Origin: Autumnicola lenta
GTDB taxonomy: Bacteria; Bacteroidota; Bacteroidia; Flavobacteriales; Flavobacteriaceae
Direction: 5' to 3'
Assembly: GCF_031846515.1 (NCBI RefSeq)
Contig: NZ_JAVRHO010000002.1
Location: 124,001 to 188,000, forward strand
DNA length: 64,000 nucleotides
Made by a program: the position numbers and the translations under genes. The notes beneath the pieces were generated by a model. That model was not told where the DNA came from. It saw only the letters and a program-made list of their open reading frames with translations, and did no database searches. Of this stretch, positions 50,294-60,413 are shown one piece after another; within the stretch, counting starts at the first letter, position 1; every line of letters begins with the position of its first letter.

Positions 50294-52759
50294 TTACGCA
50301 TTCAGTCGTTCCAGCGCTTCCCCCATATCTATTCCAGATTTAAGCACCCCGGCAAACAAATCTCCTTCCCGCTCTATTCTTTCAGGCATGCTTTTTATAT
50401 CAAAGTCCGATAATTGCAATCCTGATTTCACCTCTTTCCAAAGCAGCGGTGCAGAAACCGTTGCGCCTGGTTTTGGTCTTGCACAGTAGGGTGCGGCGAG
50501 GGTTTGCCCTCTTCTATTCTGAAGGTAATCGAGATAAATTTTACCTTTGCGCTTTCTTACATTTCTTTCCATTGTAGTAATTTTGGGTAGCATTTCATTG
50601 ATGAAATAGCAGAGCAACTTTGTGAAATCCCGTCCTTCTTCATAGGTATAAAGCGCTCCCAGCGGAATGTAAACGTGGATGCCACTTGATCCGGAAGTTT
50701 TACAATAGCCTTCTATCCCTGCTTTTTCCAGCACCACTTTTGCTGCCTGCGCCACTTCTATCACCTCTTCAAAGGTGTTTTTTTCTGAAGGATCAATATC
50801 AATTACCGTAAAATCTGGATTCTCGAGATTCTGAACACGCGAACTCCACGGATTAATTTCTATACAACCCAGATTTGCCATATAAAGTAAAGTCGCTTCC
50901 TTTTGACAAAGCATATACTCAATATCTTTTTCTGAAGATTTTGAATGAATTTTAGTCGTTTCAATCCAGTCCGGTAAAATACCTTCATTATCTTTTTGGT
51001 AAAAACCTTCTTTTTTAATTCCATTTGGATGGCGATGAAGGTTTTGCGGGCGATCGATTAAATACGGAAGAATAACTTCGGAAATATTTAAATAATAATC
51101 GATAAGATCATACTTTGTAAATCCTGATTCCGGCCAGTATATTTTTTCGAGGTTGGTGAAAGGAACTTCTATACCACCAATTTCCAAATGTCCCGCTTTT
51201 GATGAACCTGAAGCAGACCCTGAAGGTGCATCAGAAGCTGAAATCGGCGTTTCCTCTACGGGCGTTTCCACTACTTTTTCGCCGGTTATTTCGGGAACAT
51301 TTTTATCATTTCGGAGACCTTTAAAAACCGGGTGGCGCATATTTCCGCTCTTGGTCCACTCCGTAAACTGAACTTCACAAATAAATTCCGGTTTTATCCA
51401 GTTTGGTTTCCGCCCCTTTAGATTAATTTTTTTTTCGAATGGATTTTCATCAGTTTCCATAGCTTCAAACATTTTGATCAGTTCCCGTTGTTTGGAAGCT
51501 GAAAATCCCGATCCGCAATTGCCTATATAGGTTAGTTTTTCATTTTTAAACATTCCCAGGATCAGGGAACCAAAACTACCACTTTCAGAATCTGTATAGC
51601 CGCAAATAATAGCTTCAGTGCTTTCTATAGACTTTATCTTCAGCCACTTTTCGCTGCGATAACCCGGGGAATATGTAGAATCTGCTTTTTTTGCAATCAC
51701 ACCCTCCACTCCTGCATCTATTGCCCGTTTAAAAAACGCACTCCCCATTCCTTCCATATGCTCACAATAGTAAGTATGGTAAGTATCTTCTATTACTTCC
51801 TCGATTAATGATTTTCGTTGAACCAGCGGGAGTTCCATCATACTGAGTCCATTCAGAAACAGCATGTCAAAAACATAAAATCGTAATTCTCCCAACGTAG
51901 TTTCATCGTAATTCTGCAACTTCTGAAAATCTGGAATTCCCTTTTTATCCACCACCACCACTTCGCCGTCCAGGATTACATTGTGATCAATTTGTTCCAG
52001 GTCCCGTACCAGCCTGGCGAACTTCTGATTATAGGAAATTCCGTTTCTGGAATACAGCTCCACCTCACCATCTTTTACGTTGGCAATCATGCGGTAACCA
52101 TCCCACTTAAGTTCATAAATCCACTCCGGATCGTTAAATATAGATTTTGTGGTGGTAGCCATCATTGGTTTAATAGCCTCGGTAGGCTGAAGGGTTTTAA
52201 CTTTAGGTTCCGGCGGATTTTTTACTGCTACAGAAGAAGTGTAATCTTCAGCAGTGTACGGGGTATCAATAGAAAAGTCGTCGTTTTTCTTGATCAGTAA
52301 CCATTGATTTCCTTCTCCCCGTCCGGTTCTCACAAGCGCAAAAGTGCCCATAATTTTTTTTCCGAAGAATTCCAGTTTTAGATCACCTTTTTTTAGTTGT
52401 TCAATAAGCTGCTTTTTATCAATTCCACCGGCTCCCCTGTATACACCTTCATCCCAGATTTCCATTACCCCGGCTCCATAATTGCCTTTTGGAATCGTGC
52501 CGTGAAAAGTGAGGTACTGTAAAGGATGATCTTCGGTTTGTATTGCCAGGCGCTTGTCATTTGGGTTCATAGAAGGGCCTTTGGGAACAGCCCAGCTCTT
52601 AAGCGTCCCCTGCATTTCCAGCCTTAGATCGTAGTGTAATCTGCTGGCCTGGTGCCGCTGGATAACAAACCTTAGCTGCCCACCATCATTGGATATTGAT
52701 CCTTTAGGCTCAGGGGTGGTTTCAAAATCTCGCTTTTTAAAGTATTCTTCTAAGCCCAT
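50294..52759 (-). CDS. ligD: ATP-dependent DNA ligase D (NHEJ), PE-LIG-POL order
   Basis: An 821-aa multidomain end-joining enzyme. Residues 25-160: 3'-phosphoesterase (HYDLRLE at 42-48, TEDHPLQY). Residues 195-480: ATP ligase with adenylated K218 (ELKWDGYR), DGEVV at 264-268, EGVIAKK at 352-358. A linker rich in Ser/Gly/Ala (505-522) leads to the archaeo-eukaryotic primase-type polymerase at 530-821, with metal Asp in DIDP (654-657). All catalytic residues are present. Its ATG overlaps the Ku stop codon by one base, so they are co-translated. Confidence 0.95.
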   Translation of the reverse strand: MGLEEYFKKRDFETTPEPKGSISNDGGQLRFVIQRHQASRLHYDLRLEMQGTLKSWAVPKGPSMNPNDKRLAIQTEDHPLQYLTFHGTIPKGNYGAGVMEIWDEGVYRGAGGIDKKQLIEQLKKGDLKLEFFGKKIMGTFALVRTGRGEGNQWLLIKKNDDFSIDTPYTAEDYTSSVAVKNPPEPKVKTLQPTEAIKPMMATTTKSIFNDPEWIYELKWDGYRMIANVKDGEVELYSRNGISYNQKFARLVRDLEQIDHNVILDGEVVVVDKKGIPDFQKLQNYDETTLGELRFYVFDMLFLNGLSMMELPLVQRKSLIEEVIEDTYHTYYCEHMEGMGSAFFKRAIDAGVEGVIAKKADSTYSPGYRSEKWLKIKSIESTEAIICGYTDSESGSFGSLILGMFKNEKLTYIGNCGSGFSASKQRELIKMFEAMETDENPFEKKINLKGRKPNWIKPEFICEVQFTEWTKSGNMRHPVFKGLRNDKNVPEITGEKVVETPVEETPISASDAPSGSASGSSKAGHLEIGGIEVPFTNLEKIYWPESGFTKYDLIDYYLNISEVILPYLIDRPQNLHRHPNGIKKEGFYQKDNEGILPDWIETTKIHSKSSEKDIEYMLCQKEATLLYMANLGCIEINPWSSRVQNLENPDFTVIDIDPSEKNTFEEVIEVAQAAKVVLEKAGIEGYCKTSGSSGIHVYIPLGALYTYEEGRDFTKLLCYFINEMLPKITTMERNVRKRKGKIYLDYLQNRRGQTLAAPYCARPKPGATVSAPLLWKEVKSGLQLSDFDIKSMPERIEREGDLFAGVLKSGIDMGEALERLNA

Positions 52760-53532
52760 CAGGAAGCTTTACCTTTCTTCTTATCCAAACTTGCTTTAAG
52801 TTGCGCCATAAGATCTTTTGCAGGAGTAGGTTTGCTTTCATATTTCTCTGCCTTGGAAATTTTTCCGGAAGATTTGGACTTGATGATCTTCATTAATTGA
52901 TCATTATAAACATCTTTGAACTTTTCGAAACTGAAGTCGGTGGTATACTGTTCGATCAGTGATATTGCCATATCTACCTCTTTCTTGGCTACTTTTGTTT
53001 CGGGTAGTTTCAGGTCCCCGGGATCACGTATTTCATCAGAAAATCGTATCACGTGGAGAACCAGTGCATCTTTATAAACACCCACAAGGCTAAGATGTTC
53101 TTTTTGTCTCATCACAAAAGTCGCCACACCCAGTTTTTTGGTTTTCTTTAATGCATTGCGCAGTAAATTGTAAGATTTTCCGCCTTCCTTCTGTGGTTCA
53201 AGGAAATAAGGCTTTTTAAAAAGAACATCTGCAACTTCTTTTTCTTCAATAAATTCCTCGATATCTATGGTCTTACTCTTCTTCATATTGGCGTTTTCAA
53301 AATCTTCTTTTTCCAACACCACATATTTCTCGCCCTGTTTAAAGCCTTTTACAATATCCTTCCATTCTACTTCCTTTCCCGTATCTTCGTTTACCCTTTT
53401 ATAACGGATACGGGCATTATCATGCCTGTCCAGCATATCCAGATCGATCTTTTTATCTTCAGAACCGGAATACATTTTAATGGGTATAGACACTAAACCA
53501 AAGCTTATTGAACCGTTCCAAATAGATCTCAT
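52759..53532 (-). CDS. ku: Ku homodimeric DNA end-binding protein
   Basis: A 257-aa bacterial Ku: MRSIWNGSISFGLVSIPIKMYSG start, KGFKQGEKYVVLEKEDFE, and the core ring domain to about residue 220, then a Lys-rich tail (LDKKKGKAS) typical of bacterial Ku. It binds double-strand ends and recruits LigD, whose gene overlaps its stop. I choose the ATG at the conserved MRSIWNG start; an upstream ATG adds 28 atypical residues. Confidence 0.95.
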   Translation of the reverse strand: MRSIWNGSISFGLVSIPIKMYSGSEDKKIDLDMLDRHDNARIRYKRVNEDTGKEVEWKDIVKGFKQGEKYVVLEKEDFENANMKKSKTIDIEEFIEEKEVADVLFKKPYFLEPQKEGGKSYNLLRNALKKTKKLGVATFVMRQKEHLSLVGVYKDALVLHVIRFSDEIRDPGDLKLPETKVAKKEVDMAISLIEQYTTDFSFEKFKDVYNDQLMKIIKSKSSGKISKAEKYESKPTPAKDLMAQLKASLDKKKGKAS

Positions 53533-53701
53533 AGTTGTGTGAATTATTTTAGCATAATAATTAATTTGAAGAAGATTTTGTCTTCGGAATTGCTCCTGAA
53601 AAAGCAGCCGTATCAAAATTTATTCTTACAGAAAAAATGAAAATTTTGTAATGAAGTAGGAAAATTACTTCGAATAAAAACGTTAAAAATGTTAGGATGT
53701 T

Positions 53702-53950
53702 CTAAGAATTCCGCAGGGCTTTAATCAGCTCTTTTTTACTCATCTTGCTCCTTCCCTCTACTCCTACTTTTTTGGCTTCCTGGTAAAGATCCTCCTTACT
53801 TCGTTCTTCATATTTATCTGCCTTCCCTCCTTTTTCGCCTGAGTTTGGATCATTTGCTATACGCGCAGCTTTAGTTTTGCTCATCCCCTTATCGCGTAAT
53901 TTTTCATACTGCTCGTCATTTTTTATCTGTGGTCCATGATCTTTTGCCAT
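53702..53950 (-). CDS. Small Rho_N/SAP-like protein beside Ku
   Basis: An 82-aa, very charged protein (KDHGPQIKNDEQYEKLRDKGMSKTKAARIAN) ending in a SKEDLYQEAKKVGVEGRSKMSKKELIKAL Rho_N/SAP-type helix-extended-helix, a nucleic-acid-binding fold also fused to some Ku tails. Placed 170 nt before ku in the same direction. A role in end joining or nucleoid protection is an inference. Confidence 0.75.
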   Translation of the reverse strand: MAKDHGPQIKNDEQYEKLRDKGMSKTKAARIANDPNSGEKGGKADKYEERSKEDLYQEAKKVGVEGRSKMSKKELIKALRNS

Positions 53951-54189
53951 AATGCAGTTTTTAGAAGTTAGACTACTAAAGCTACAATAAAAGCTTGTTT
54001 TACTTAGACAAATACATTGGATTAACGCTGTTTTAACTCAGAACACTGGCTGTAATACCATGGTTTAATCCGACTTCAGCTTTGTATTAATTAAAACATT
54101 AAACAAACCTAAATAATTGTTAAATAAGCAAATAGGTTAATTGACTTCCTTATCATATCCTAAATTTATATTACAAATTTTTGATAATA

Positions 54190-54663
54190 ATGAAATTAAA
54201 AAAGAAAATATTATTAATTGAATCGCTGGAAGAGCTGAGATCTGACAATCTTATAAATTGCCATTTCTACCAGAATGCCTACTTATCCTGTAACAAAATA
54301 TACATAAAAAACGTTTTTCTACGTCTCTGTAAACAAAAGGAAACTTTTAATGAAGAACTTGAAAAGCTAATAAAAGAGCTACAACAGGAAGTTTATATTC
54401 TTAGTAACAATAATATTCCCAATTTTACCAGTCCGAAGAAAATCAGAAATAGTTCTCCGGCCTTTAAAATTGCAGGAAAACGAAACTTCTATGAAACTTT
54501 TAGACGTGAGACCAGGAGCTATGCAAAATATTTAGAATGTTTAGCCAAAGCGACCGATGGAAAGTTAAGAGAAAAACTCATGTCCCACCGCCACAAAATT
54601 CACCTCACCCTTAAGGAAATGAACATTATGGGAATTAAGAAATATCCCATTGGATCACTTTAA
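54190..54663 (+). CDS. Small helical protein, possibly DUF2383-like
   Basis: A 157-aa predicted four-helix protein (KLIKELQQEVYIL, YETFRRETRSYAKYLECLAKATDGKLREKLMSHRHKIHLTL). The segment order resembles DUF2383/ferritin-like stress proteins of Bacteroidetes, but similarity is weak. I use the ATG; a TTG nine bases upstream is unlikely. Preceded by a 200-nt AT-rich gap and surrounded by DNA-repair and stress genes. Confidence 0.55.
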   Translation: MKLKKKILLIESLEELRSDNLINCHFYQNAYLSCNKIYIKNVFLRLCKQKETFNEELEKLIKELQQEVYILSNNNIPNFTSPKKIRNSSPAFKIAGKRNFYETFRRETRSYAKYLECLAKATDGKLREKLMSHRHKIHLTLKEMNIMGIKKYPIGSL

Positions 54664-54751
54664 AAACCCCCAAAACTCCCCATATACTTCTACAGGAAGT
54701 CCTGAAGGTATCTCTTCTAATTATATAATAAAAACCAAAGTCTGAAAATAT

Positions 54752-55606
54752 CTATTTCAGCTCAGTCGCTCCCTCTTTAGAATGCTTCACGTCCATTTTC
54801 ACGTCTTTTTCTTTCATTTCATCCGGAACCTGCTGTCCCACTGCTCCTTTTCCAATGGTAATCCCTCCGTCTACACAATAAACGGAACCTGTAACATAGG
54901 AAGCTTCATCTGAAGCCAGGAATAGATAAATGTTAGCAACTTCCTCTACAGTACCGCGTCTTCCCATTGGAGTCGCGTTTACCATCGTTTTTTCCATTTC
55001 TTCGTTCATAGGACCGATTTCTTTATGTGTCCAGGCCGTATCTATGGCTCCCGGAGCAACAATATTTGCCCTGACGCCGTTTTTCGCCTGTTCGCCGGCA
55101 ATTCCTTTGGTGAACGCATGATTAAACCCTTTCGTTCCGCCATAAACAGCCACTTCTGGAATACCGAGAATTGCCGATTCTGATCCGGCAGATACAATAC
55201 AGCCTTTTGTTTTCTGCAATTCCGGTAATGCGTATTTTGTAAACATAAACGTGGTGCGGACGTTGTTCTTAATAAGATTATCAAATGCTTCTACAGAAAA
55301 TTCATCTGCAGTATTACTTTCAGGAAAAACACCTGCATTATTAATAAGGATATCCAGTTTTTGCCATTTATCAATAACTATTTTTAGAGCTTCCTTCACA
55401 TTTTCTTCGGAAGAAATATCTTTGTGAAAAGCTAAAGCCTCACCTCCTTTTTCCTCAATTTCTTTCACAACGGCATCTACCGGGTTATCTGGCAGTCCAA
55501 TAATAAGCACTTTTGCCCCCTCAGCACAAAATCGTTTTGCTATTGCCTCTCCAATACCTGTGGCGCCACCGGTTACAATCGCTGTTTTCTGTTCTAATCT
55601 TCCCAT
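54752..55606 (-). CDS. SDR oxidoreductase (glucose 1-dehydrogenase-like)
   Basis: A 284-aa classical short-chain dehydrogenase: TGGATGIGEAIAKRF near the N-terminus, NNAGVFPESN near 93, catalytic YGGTKGF near 160, GSVYCVDGGITIGKGAVGQQ near the end. A Lys/Glu-rich C-terminal tail (about 20 residues) is unusual. Start chosen at MGRLEQKTAIVTGG; the longer frame adds unconserved residues. Substrate unknown. Confidence 0.88.
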   Translation of the reverse strand: MGRLEQKTAIVTGGATGIGEAIAKRFCAEGAKVLIIGLPDNPVDAVVKEIEEKGGEALAFHKDISSEENVKEALKIVIDKWQKLDILINNAGVFPESNTADEFSVEAFDNLIKNNVRTTFMFTKYALPELQKTKGCIVSAGSESAILGIPEVAVYGGTKGFNHAFTKGIAGEQAKNGVRANIVAPGAIDTAWTHKEIGPMNEEMEKTMVNATPMGRRGTVEEVANIYLFLASDEASYVTGSVYCVDGGITIGKGAVGQQVPDEMKEKDVKMDVKHSKEGATELK

Positions 55607-55921
55607 TGTTCTTTTTTTAGTCTGGTTAATGAATATTTCACCTGAAATTACCACTTCAAATTCGGAATTTTAAAAGAAAACAGGGGATTATAATAAGTTT
55701 AATAGTTCTTTTACAATTATGAAAACTTCCTGTTTATACTTCCGAAAACAGAAGCTTAGAGAGGTGCTGGAAATGGCAATTTTCGGTATTCAGTAAAAAC
55801 GGACATGAATACTTGAATATTAAAAAGCTATTAATCTTAAAAGTTTTCCGCAGAAGAGGCTATTCACTCTTCACTACTCACTTGCAAGAAAGAGAAGTAC
55901 TAAAAATGGCAATTATTGACT
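55607..55921. other. Intergenic region with two dispersed-motif copies
   Basis: No gene is supported. Two plus-orientation copies of the motif (55772-55786 and 55905-55920) lie 133 nt apart. CTTCCTGTTTATACTTCCGAAAACAG nearby can fold weakly. The remainder is AT-rich. Confidence 0.5.
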
Positions 55922-57178
55922 TTAGAAATGCCAGGCTTGCGGCCAGAGAAAGATCGTTAAAAGTCCTGCGGCAATAGAGAGTCCAAAGGCTATTGCAAGC
56001 CACTTAGCAATTTTTCCGGTGCCGATTATTGCCGCCATAACTCCCTTAAAAAGTAAGTTTGACAGTGAAGCAAGCAGAATTAATTTCCAGCCGAGATTAG
56101 TTTCTACCTCGCCACCTTTAATCATTTGCGCCATGGAAAGTGTGATCGCATCTACATCTGTTAATCCGCTTATAATTGCTACGATATACAATCCCCCGCT
56201 CCCAAACTGTTCTTTTGTAAAAGCAACAAGAAGTAAAATAAGTCCGTAGAGAAAGCCAAAGATGAGAGCTGCTTTTAGTTGTGCCGGATTTTCTGGTTCG
56301 GGTAATTCTTCAGATTCATCATCTGATTTGATGATATAAAACAGCCAGGCACAAATAATTCCCATTATAACAAAATTAAAAGCAATAGGCATAGCCAGCG
56401 CAGCAAATTCACCCGGAGCAACAACGAAAATCTCTATCATTACCCTTGCCAGGGCTATAGCTGAGGCGGTGGTTATTACAAAAACGGCAACTTTTGCAAT
56501 ATCGGGAGCTTGTTTTTGCTTACGTGCAAAACTAACGGTCGTAGCTGTACTACTTATTAATCCCCCCAGAATTCCGTTGGAAATAACTCCGGAATCCTTT
56601 CCTACAAATTTATAAATGAAATAACCAACAACGCTCAGTCCAACAATAAAAACCACCATTAACCAGATATTGTGCGGATTCAGCACGTCATAAGGACCAT
56701 AGGTCTGGTCTGGCAGTATAGGCAGAATGATAAGTGAAATCCCTGCGAGGGTCATTATGGCCGAAATATCTGAATCTTTTAATTTGTCAATGAAGCTATG
56801 CAAACGAGTTTTTGCGTAAAGCAGCATCGTTAACAACCCACCGGCAACAACGCCAATTACACGATCTCCCAGCACCAGGTAGGCACCAATGGCAAACATA
56901 AGCAGAATGGCCACTTCTGTGGTTTTACCGGGATCTGCTTCAGATTTCCCGCTTTTTCCTCCTGCATAAATAAGTACAGCCAGTGAAAGTCCCAGTGCAG
57001 GCAGAATAAATTCATTTCCCATATCCCGGGTCAGGAATCCTGCAACAGCACCAAGAATGGCGATTAATGTAAAAGTACGAACCCCGGCAATGCGCTGCTG
57101 GGAATGTTCACGTTGCAAGCCAACAAGCATTCCCAGTCCCAGTGCAATCCCTAATATTGTTAGATCTTCATAATTCAT
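55922..57178 (-). CDS. MgtC/SapB - DUF4010 membrane protein
   Basis: A 418-aa protein with about 12 membrane helices. N-terminal MgtC/SapB-like part (LGIALGLGMLVGLQREHSQQRIAGVRTF), then DUF4010 (NGILGGLISSTATTVSFARK, GLYIVAIISGLTDVDAITLSMAQM). Role unknown; DUF4010 proteins are proposed transporters. It follows hppA by 36 nt on the same strand, so it may be co-transcribed with it. Confidence 0.87.
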   Translation of the reverse strand: MNYEDLTILGIALGLGMLVGLQREHSQQRIAGVRTFTLIAILGAVAGFLTRDMGNEFILPALGLSLAVLIYAGGKSGKSEADPGKTTEVAILLMFAIGAYLVLGDRVIGVVAGGLLTMLLYAKTRLHSFIDKLKDSDISAIMTLAGISLIILPILPDQTYGPYDVLNPHNIWLMVVFIVGLSVVGYFIYKFVGKDSGVISNGILGGLISSTATTVSFARKQKQAPDIAKVAVFVITTASAIALARVMIEIFVVAPGEFAALAMPIAFNFVIMGIICAWLFYIIKSDDESEELPEPENPAQLKAALIFGFLYGLILLLVAFTKEQFGSGGLYIVAIISGLTDVDAITLSMAQMIKGGEVETNLGWKLILLASLSNLLFKGVMAAIIGTGKIAKWLAIAFGLSIAAGLLTIFLWPQAWHF

Positions 57179-57214
57179 AGAATGTATGAAATTAAGGAAT
57201 ATGATGGATTATCG

Positions 57215-59548
57215 CTAAGGCCTTTTCAGGAAATTAACACTTAACCTGCTTTCTTCCGAAGTTAAGATTGCCAGGGTATTATCGTTATTTTCTTCAGTAT
57301 TAAAAGCACCTGTAGCGTTCTCCGGGGTTTCTTCCCGCACATCTTCAGCATCTACAGTATGGCCTCCCAGGATGGGAGCCAGCACAAGACCAATAAGACA
57401 GGTAAGTTTGATAAGGATGTTCATAGATGGTCCTGAAGTATCTTTAAAAGGATCACCAACAGTATCTCCAGTCACGGCCGCTTTATGAGCATCAGATCCT
57501 TTATAGGTCATTTCACCATTAATTAATACTCCGGCTTCAAAGGATTTTTTTGCATTGTCCCATGCACCGCCGGCATTGTTCTGAAAAATCGCCCAGAGCA
57601 CTCCGCTCACAGTGACTCCCGCCATATATCCGCCCAGCATTTCGGCGATTAGCAAATTATCGTATCCGAAAATCATTGGTAAAAAAGCGATTGCAACAGG
57701 AAATCCTATTGTTAAAATTCCCGGTAACAACATTTCTTTTAAAGCTGCATTGGTAGATATTTCAACACATTTATCATATTCCGGTTTTGCGGTTCCCTCC
57801 AGAATACCCGGGATTTCCCTGAACTGTCTTCTCACCTCGTTTACCATTTGCATGGCAGCTTTTCCTACAGAACTCATCGCAAGCGCAGAAAATACCACAG
57901 GCACCATCCCGCCTACAAAAAGCATTGCGAGAACCGGAGCTTTAAAAATATTAATACCGTCAATTCGGGTAAAGGTGACATAAGCTGCAAAAAGAGCCAG
58001 CGAAGTTAAGGCTGCAGAAGCAATTGCAAAGCCTTTTCCTGTAGCAGCCGTAGTATTTCCCACGGAATCTAGTATATCTGTTCTTTCCCTTACCTCAGCA
58101 GGGAGTTCGCTCATTTCAGCAATACCTCCGGCATTATCAGCAATTGGTCCAAAAGCATCGATAGCAAGCTGCATTGCCGTGGTCGCCATCATTGCTGAAG
58201 CTGCCATAGCCACACCATAAAATCCTGCCAGACCATAGGAGGCCCAGATTGCAGCAGCAAAGAGCAACACTGAAGAAAAAGTAGAAATCATTCCGGTGGA
58301 AAGGCCGGCAATAATATTAGTAGCTGCGCCGGTGCTCGAGTTCTGAACAATAGAGAGCACCGGTTTTTTTCCCAGACCGGTATAATATTCAGTAAAAGCA
58401 GAAATAAGACCTCCCACTCCAATTCCCACTAAAGTAGCATAAAATACACGCATGGACGGAATGGTAACATAATTAAACCCTTCGCTACCACCAACAAAAA
58501 ATCCCATCTTCATAGTTGTTTCCGGAAGCATCCATTTTACAAGGAAGAAACTCGTAACTGCCACCAATGCAATAGAAACCCAGTTCCCAATATTCAGCGC
58601 TCTTTGCACTTCATTTTCTTTTGCTGAATTGTCTTTTATTTTTACAAGTAAAGTTCCAATAATAGAAATTATAATTCCGGCACCGGCAATAGCAATCGGA
58701 AGCAAAATAGGTCCAATTCCGCCGAAACCTTCTGAGGTAATATCACCACCCATATCTTCTATAATATAATTTCCCAGCACCATTGCGGCAAGAACTGTTG
58801 CAACATAGCTTCCGAAGAGATCGGCTCCCATTCCAGCAACATCGCCCACATTGTCACCAACATTATCTGCTATAGTCGCGGGGTTTCTCGGGTCGTCTTC
58901 AGGGATTCCAGCTTCTACCTTGCCAACCAGATCGGCGCCTACATCTGCCGCTTTAGTATAAATTCCGCCGCCAACACGTGCAAAAAGTGCAATAGATTCT
59001 GCTCCCAGGGAAAATCCGGCAAGAGTTTCCAGTACGACCGTCATTTGTGCAGTATTTGTCCATTCGCCATTCATGAAATAATAAAAGAAAAAGATGAAAA
59101 ATGCACTAAGACCAAGAACAGCAAGGCCTGCAACCCCTAAACCCATTACGGTGCCTCCGCCAAAAGAAACTTTTAGAGCCTGTGGAAGACTGGTACGTGC
59201 TGCCTGGGTGGTTCTTACATTGGTTTGGGTTGCGATTTTCATTCCCATATTTCCTGCAAGGGCAGAAAAGAAAGCGCCAAAAATAAAAGCTACAATGATG
59301 AGCCAATGGGTAGTAGGTACCACAAAAGCAATAACGGCAAGAGCTATACTGGCTCCAATAACAAAGATGGTAAGTAGCCTGTACTCTGCTTTTAAAAAAG
59401 CCAGAGCACCTTCGTAGATATGTGAGGAGATCTCCAGCATCTTACCGTCCCCGGCATCCTGTTTCATGACCCAGGATCTTTTGAACCACATATACAACAG
59501 TCCCAAAATAGCCAGTATTGCAGGCACGTAAATCATCATTGCTTCCAT
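57215..59548 (-). CDS. hppA: Membrane-bound ion-translocating pyrophosphatase
   Basis: A 777-aa pump with about 16 helices that hydrolyses PPi and moves Na+ or H+ out. The catalytic motif DVGADLVGKVEAGIPEDDPRN and NVGDNVGDVAGMGADL are intact (near 205 and 235). GNTTAATGKG near 493 has Ala where K+-independent enzymes have Lys, so it is a K+-dependent type; Na+ versus H+ specificity cannot be read by eye. Its direct upstream neighbour is a soluble pyrophosphatase. Confidence 0.93.
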   Translation of the reverse strand: MEAMMIYVPAILAILGLLYMWFKRSWVMKQDAGDGKMLEISSHIYEGALAFLKAEYRLLTIFVIGASIALAVIAFVVPTTHWLIIVAFIFGAFFSALAGNMGMKIATQTNVRTTQAARTSLPQALKVSFGGGTVMGLGVAGLAVLGLSAFFIFFFYYFMNGEWTNTAQMTVVLETLAGFSLGAESIALFARVGGGIYTKAADVGADLVGKVEAGIPEDDPRNPATIADNVGDNVGDVAGMGADLFGSYVATVLAAMVLGNYIIEDMGGDITSEGFGGIGPILLPIAIAGAGIIISIIGTLLVKIKDNSAKENEVQRALNIGNWVSIALVAVTSFFLVKWMLPETTMKMGFFVGGSEGFNYVTIPSMRVFYATLVGIGVGGLISAFTEYYTGLGKKPVLSIVQNSSTGAATNIIAGLSTGMISTFSSVLLFAAAIWASYGLAGFYGVAMAASAMMATTAMQLAIDAFGPIADNAGGIAEMSELPAEVRERTDILDSVGNTTAATGKGFAIASAALTSLALFAAYVTFTRIDGINIFKAPVLAMLFVGGMVPVVFSALAMSSVGKAAMQMVNEVRRQFREIPGILEGTAKPEYDKCVEISTNAALKEMLLPGILTIGFPVAIAFLPMIFGYDNLLIAEMLGGYMAGVTVSGVLWAIFQNNAGGAWDNAKKSFEAGVLINGEMTYKGSDAHKAAVTGDTVGDPFKDTSGPSMNILIKLTCLIGLVLAPILGGHTVDAEDVREETPENATGAFNTEENNDNTLAILTSEESRLSVNFLKRP

Positions 59549-59600
59549 ATAACCTAAAGAATTAGTTAGTATGGCTAAATGTAGTAAATCAATAACAATT

Positions 59601-59633
59601 AAAAAAGCAATAACTTTTTAGGGTTATTGCTTT
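59601..59633 (-). terminator. Rho-independent terminator of ppa
   Basis: AAAGCAATAAC/GTTATTGCTTT (11 bp, loop 8 nt) followed on the minus strand by six T. It lies between the soluble pyrophosphatase gene and hppA, so hppA probably has its own promoter. Confidence 0.85.
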
Positions 59634-59667
59634 CAAATATCTAATTTTTAGTAATAAAAATTACGAA

Positions 59668-60180
59668 TTATATACCGAACCTGCTTTTATCGCCATCGTA
59701 TTCTTCAAAACGTTCAATACATTGTCTAATAATTTCACGTGCTTCCTCTGCATTTCCAAAATCACCAGTGTCTACTTTTTTCTTTTCAAGATCCTTATAA
59801 ACCTTAAAGAAATGTTCAATTTCCTTAAGCATATGGCCATTTAAATCAGAGAGGTCATTAAGTCTGTTCCAGATAGGATCAGAAATCGGTACGCAGATTA
59901 TTTTTTCATCAGGCCCCTTTTCATCTGCCATATGGAAAACACCAATTGGCTTTACTTCCATTACAATACCGGGAAAAGTTGGCTCAGACACTAAAACCAA
60001 AACATCCAGCGGGTCACTGTCCAGTGCCAGGGTGTTTGGAATAAATCCGTAATCTGCAGGATACATCATGGATGAGAAAATCATCCGGTCGTAACGTACC
60101 TTTTTCAGTTCAAAATCGTACTCGTATTTGTTTCTACTCCCTTTTGGGATCTCTATTAGTACATCAAAAGTTTCAGACAT
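59668..60180 (-). CDS. ppa: Soluble inorganic pyrophosphatase (family I)
   Basis: A 170-aa cytoplasmic enzyme hydrolysing PPi to two phosphates. Catalytic Asp cluster DSDPLDVLVL near residue 57 is intact, and the YDFELKKVRYDRM and YPADYGFIPNT segments match family I. Convergent roles with the membrane pyrophosphatase next to it: one wastes, one conserves, the bond energy. Separate transcript by the terminator between them. Confidence 0.95.
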   Translation of the reverse strand: MSETFDVLIEIPKGSRNKYEYDFELKKVRYDRMIFSSMMYPADYGFIPNTLALDSDPLDVLVLVSEPTFPGIVMEVKPIGVFHMADEKGPDEKIICVPISDPIWNRLNDLSDLNGHMLKEIEHFFKVYKDLEKKKVDTGDFGNAEEAREIIRQCIERFEEYDGDKSRFGI

Positions 60181-60413
60181 TTTATTATTTTATTTTCAAA
60201 TTTTAAAGGCGGTAAATATAGGTAATCCAGACTTTATATAATGTTATTAAAAAGGTAAAGCCTTAGAAGCTAAACAAAGAAACGGGCCATAACTTTTTGG
60301 ATCACAACCAGGAGCAACAATACACGAAAGAAATCTTCTTATAATTTTTTTGAAAAAACAAAAACTCTACCGGGCTATGGTGAAGTTTCAGTAAACTCAT
60401 TAAACCGTCTATC

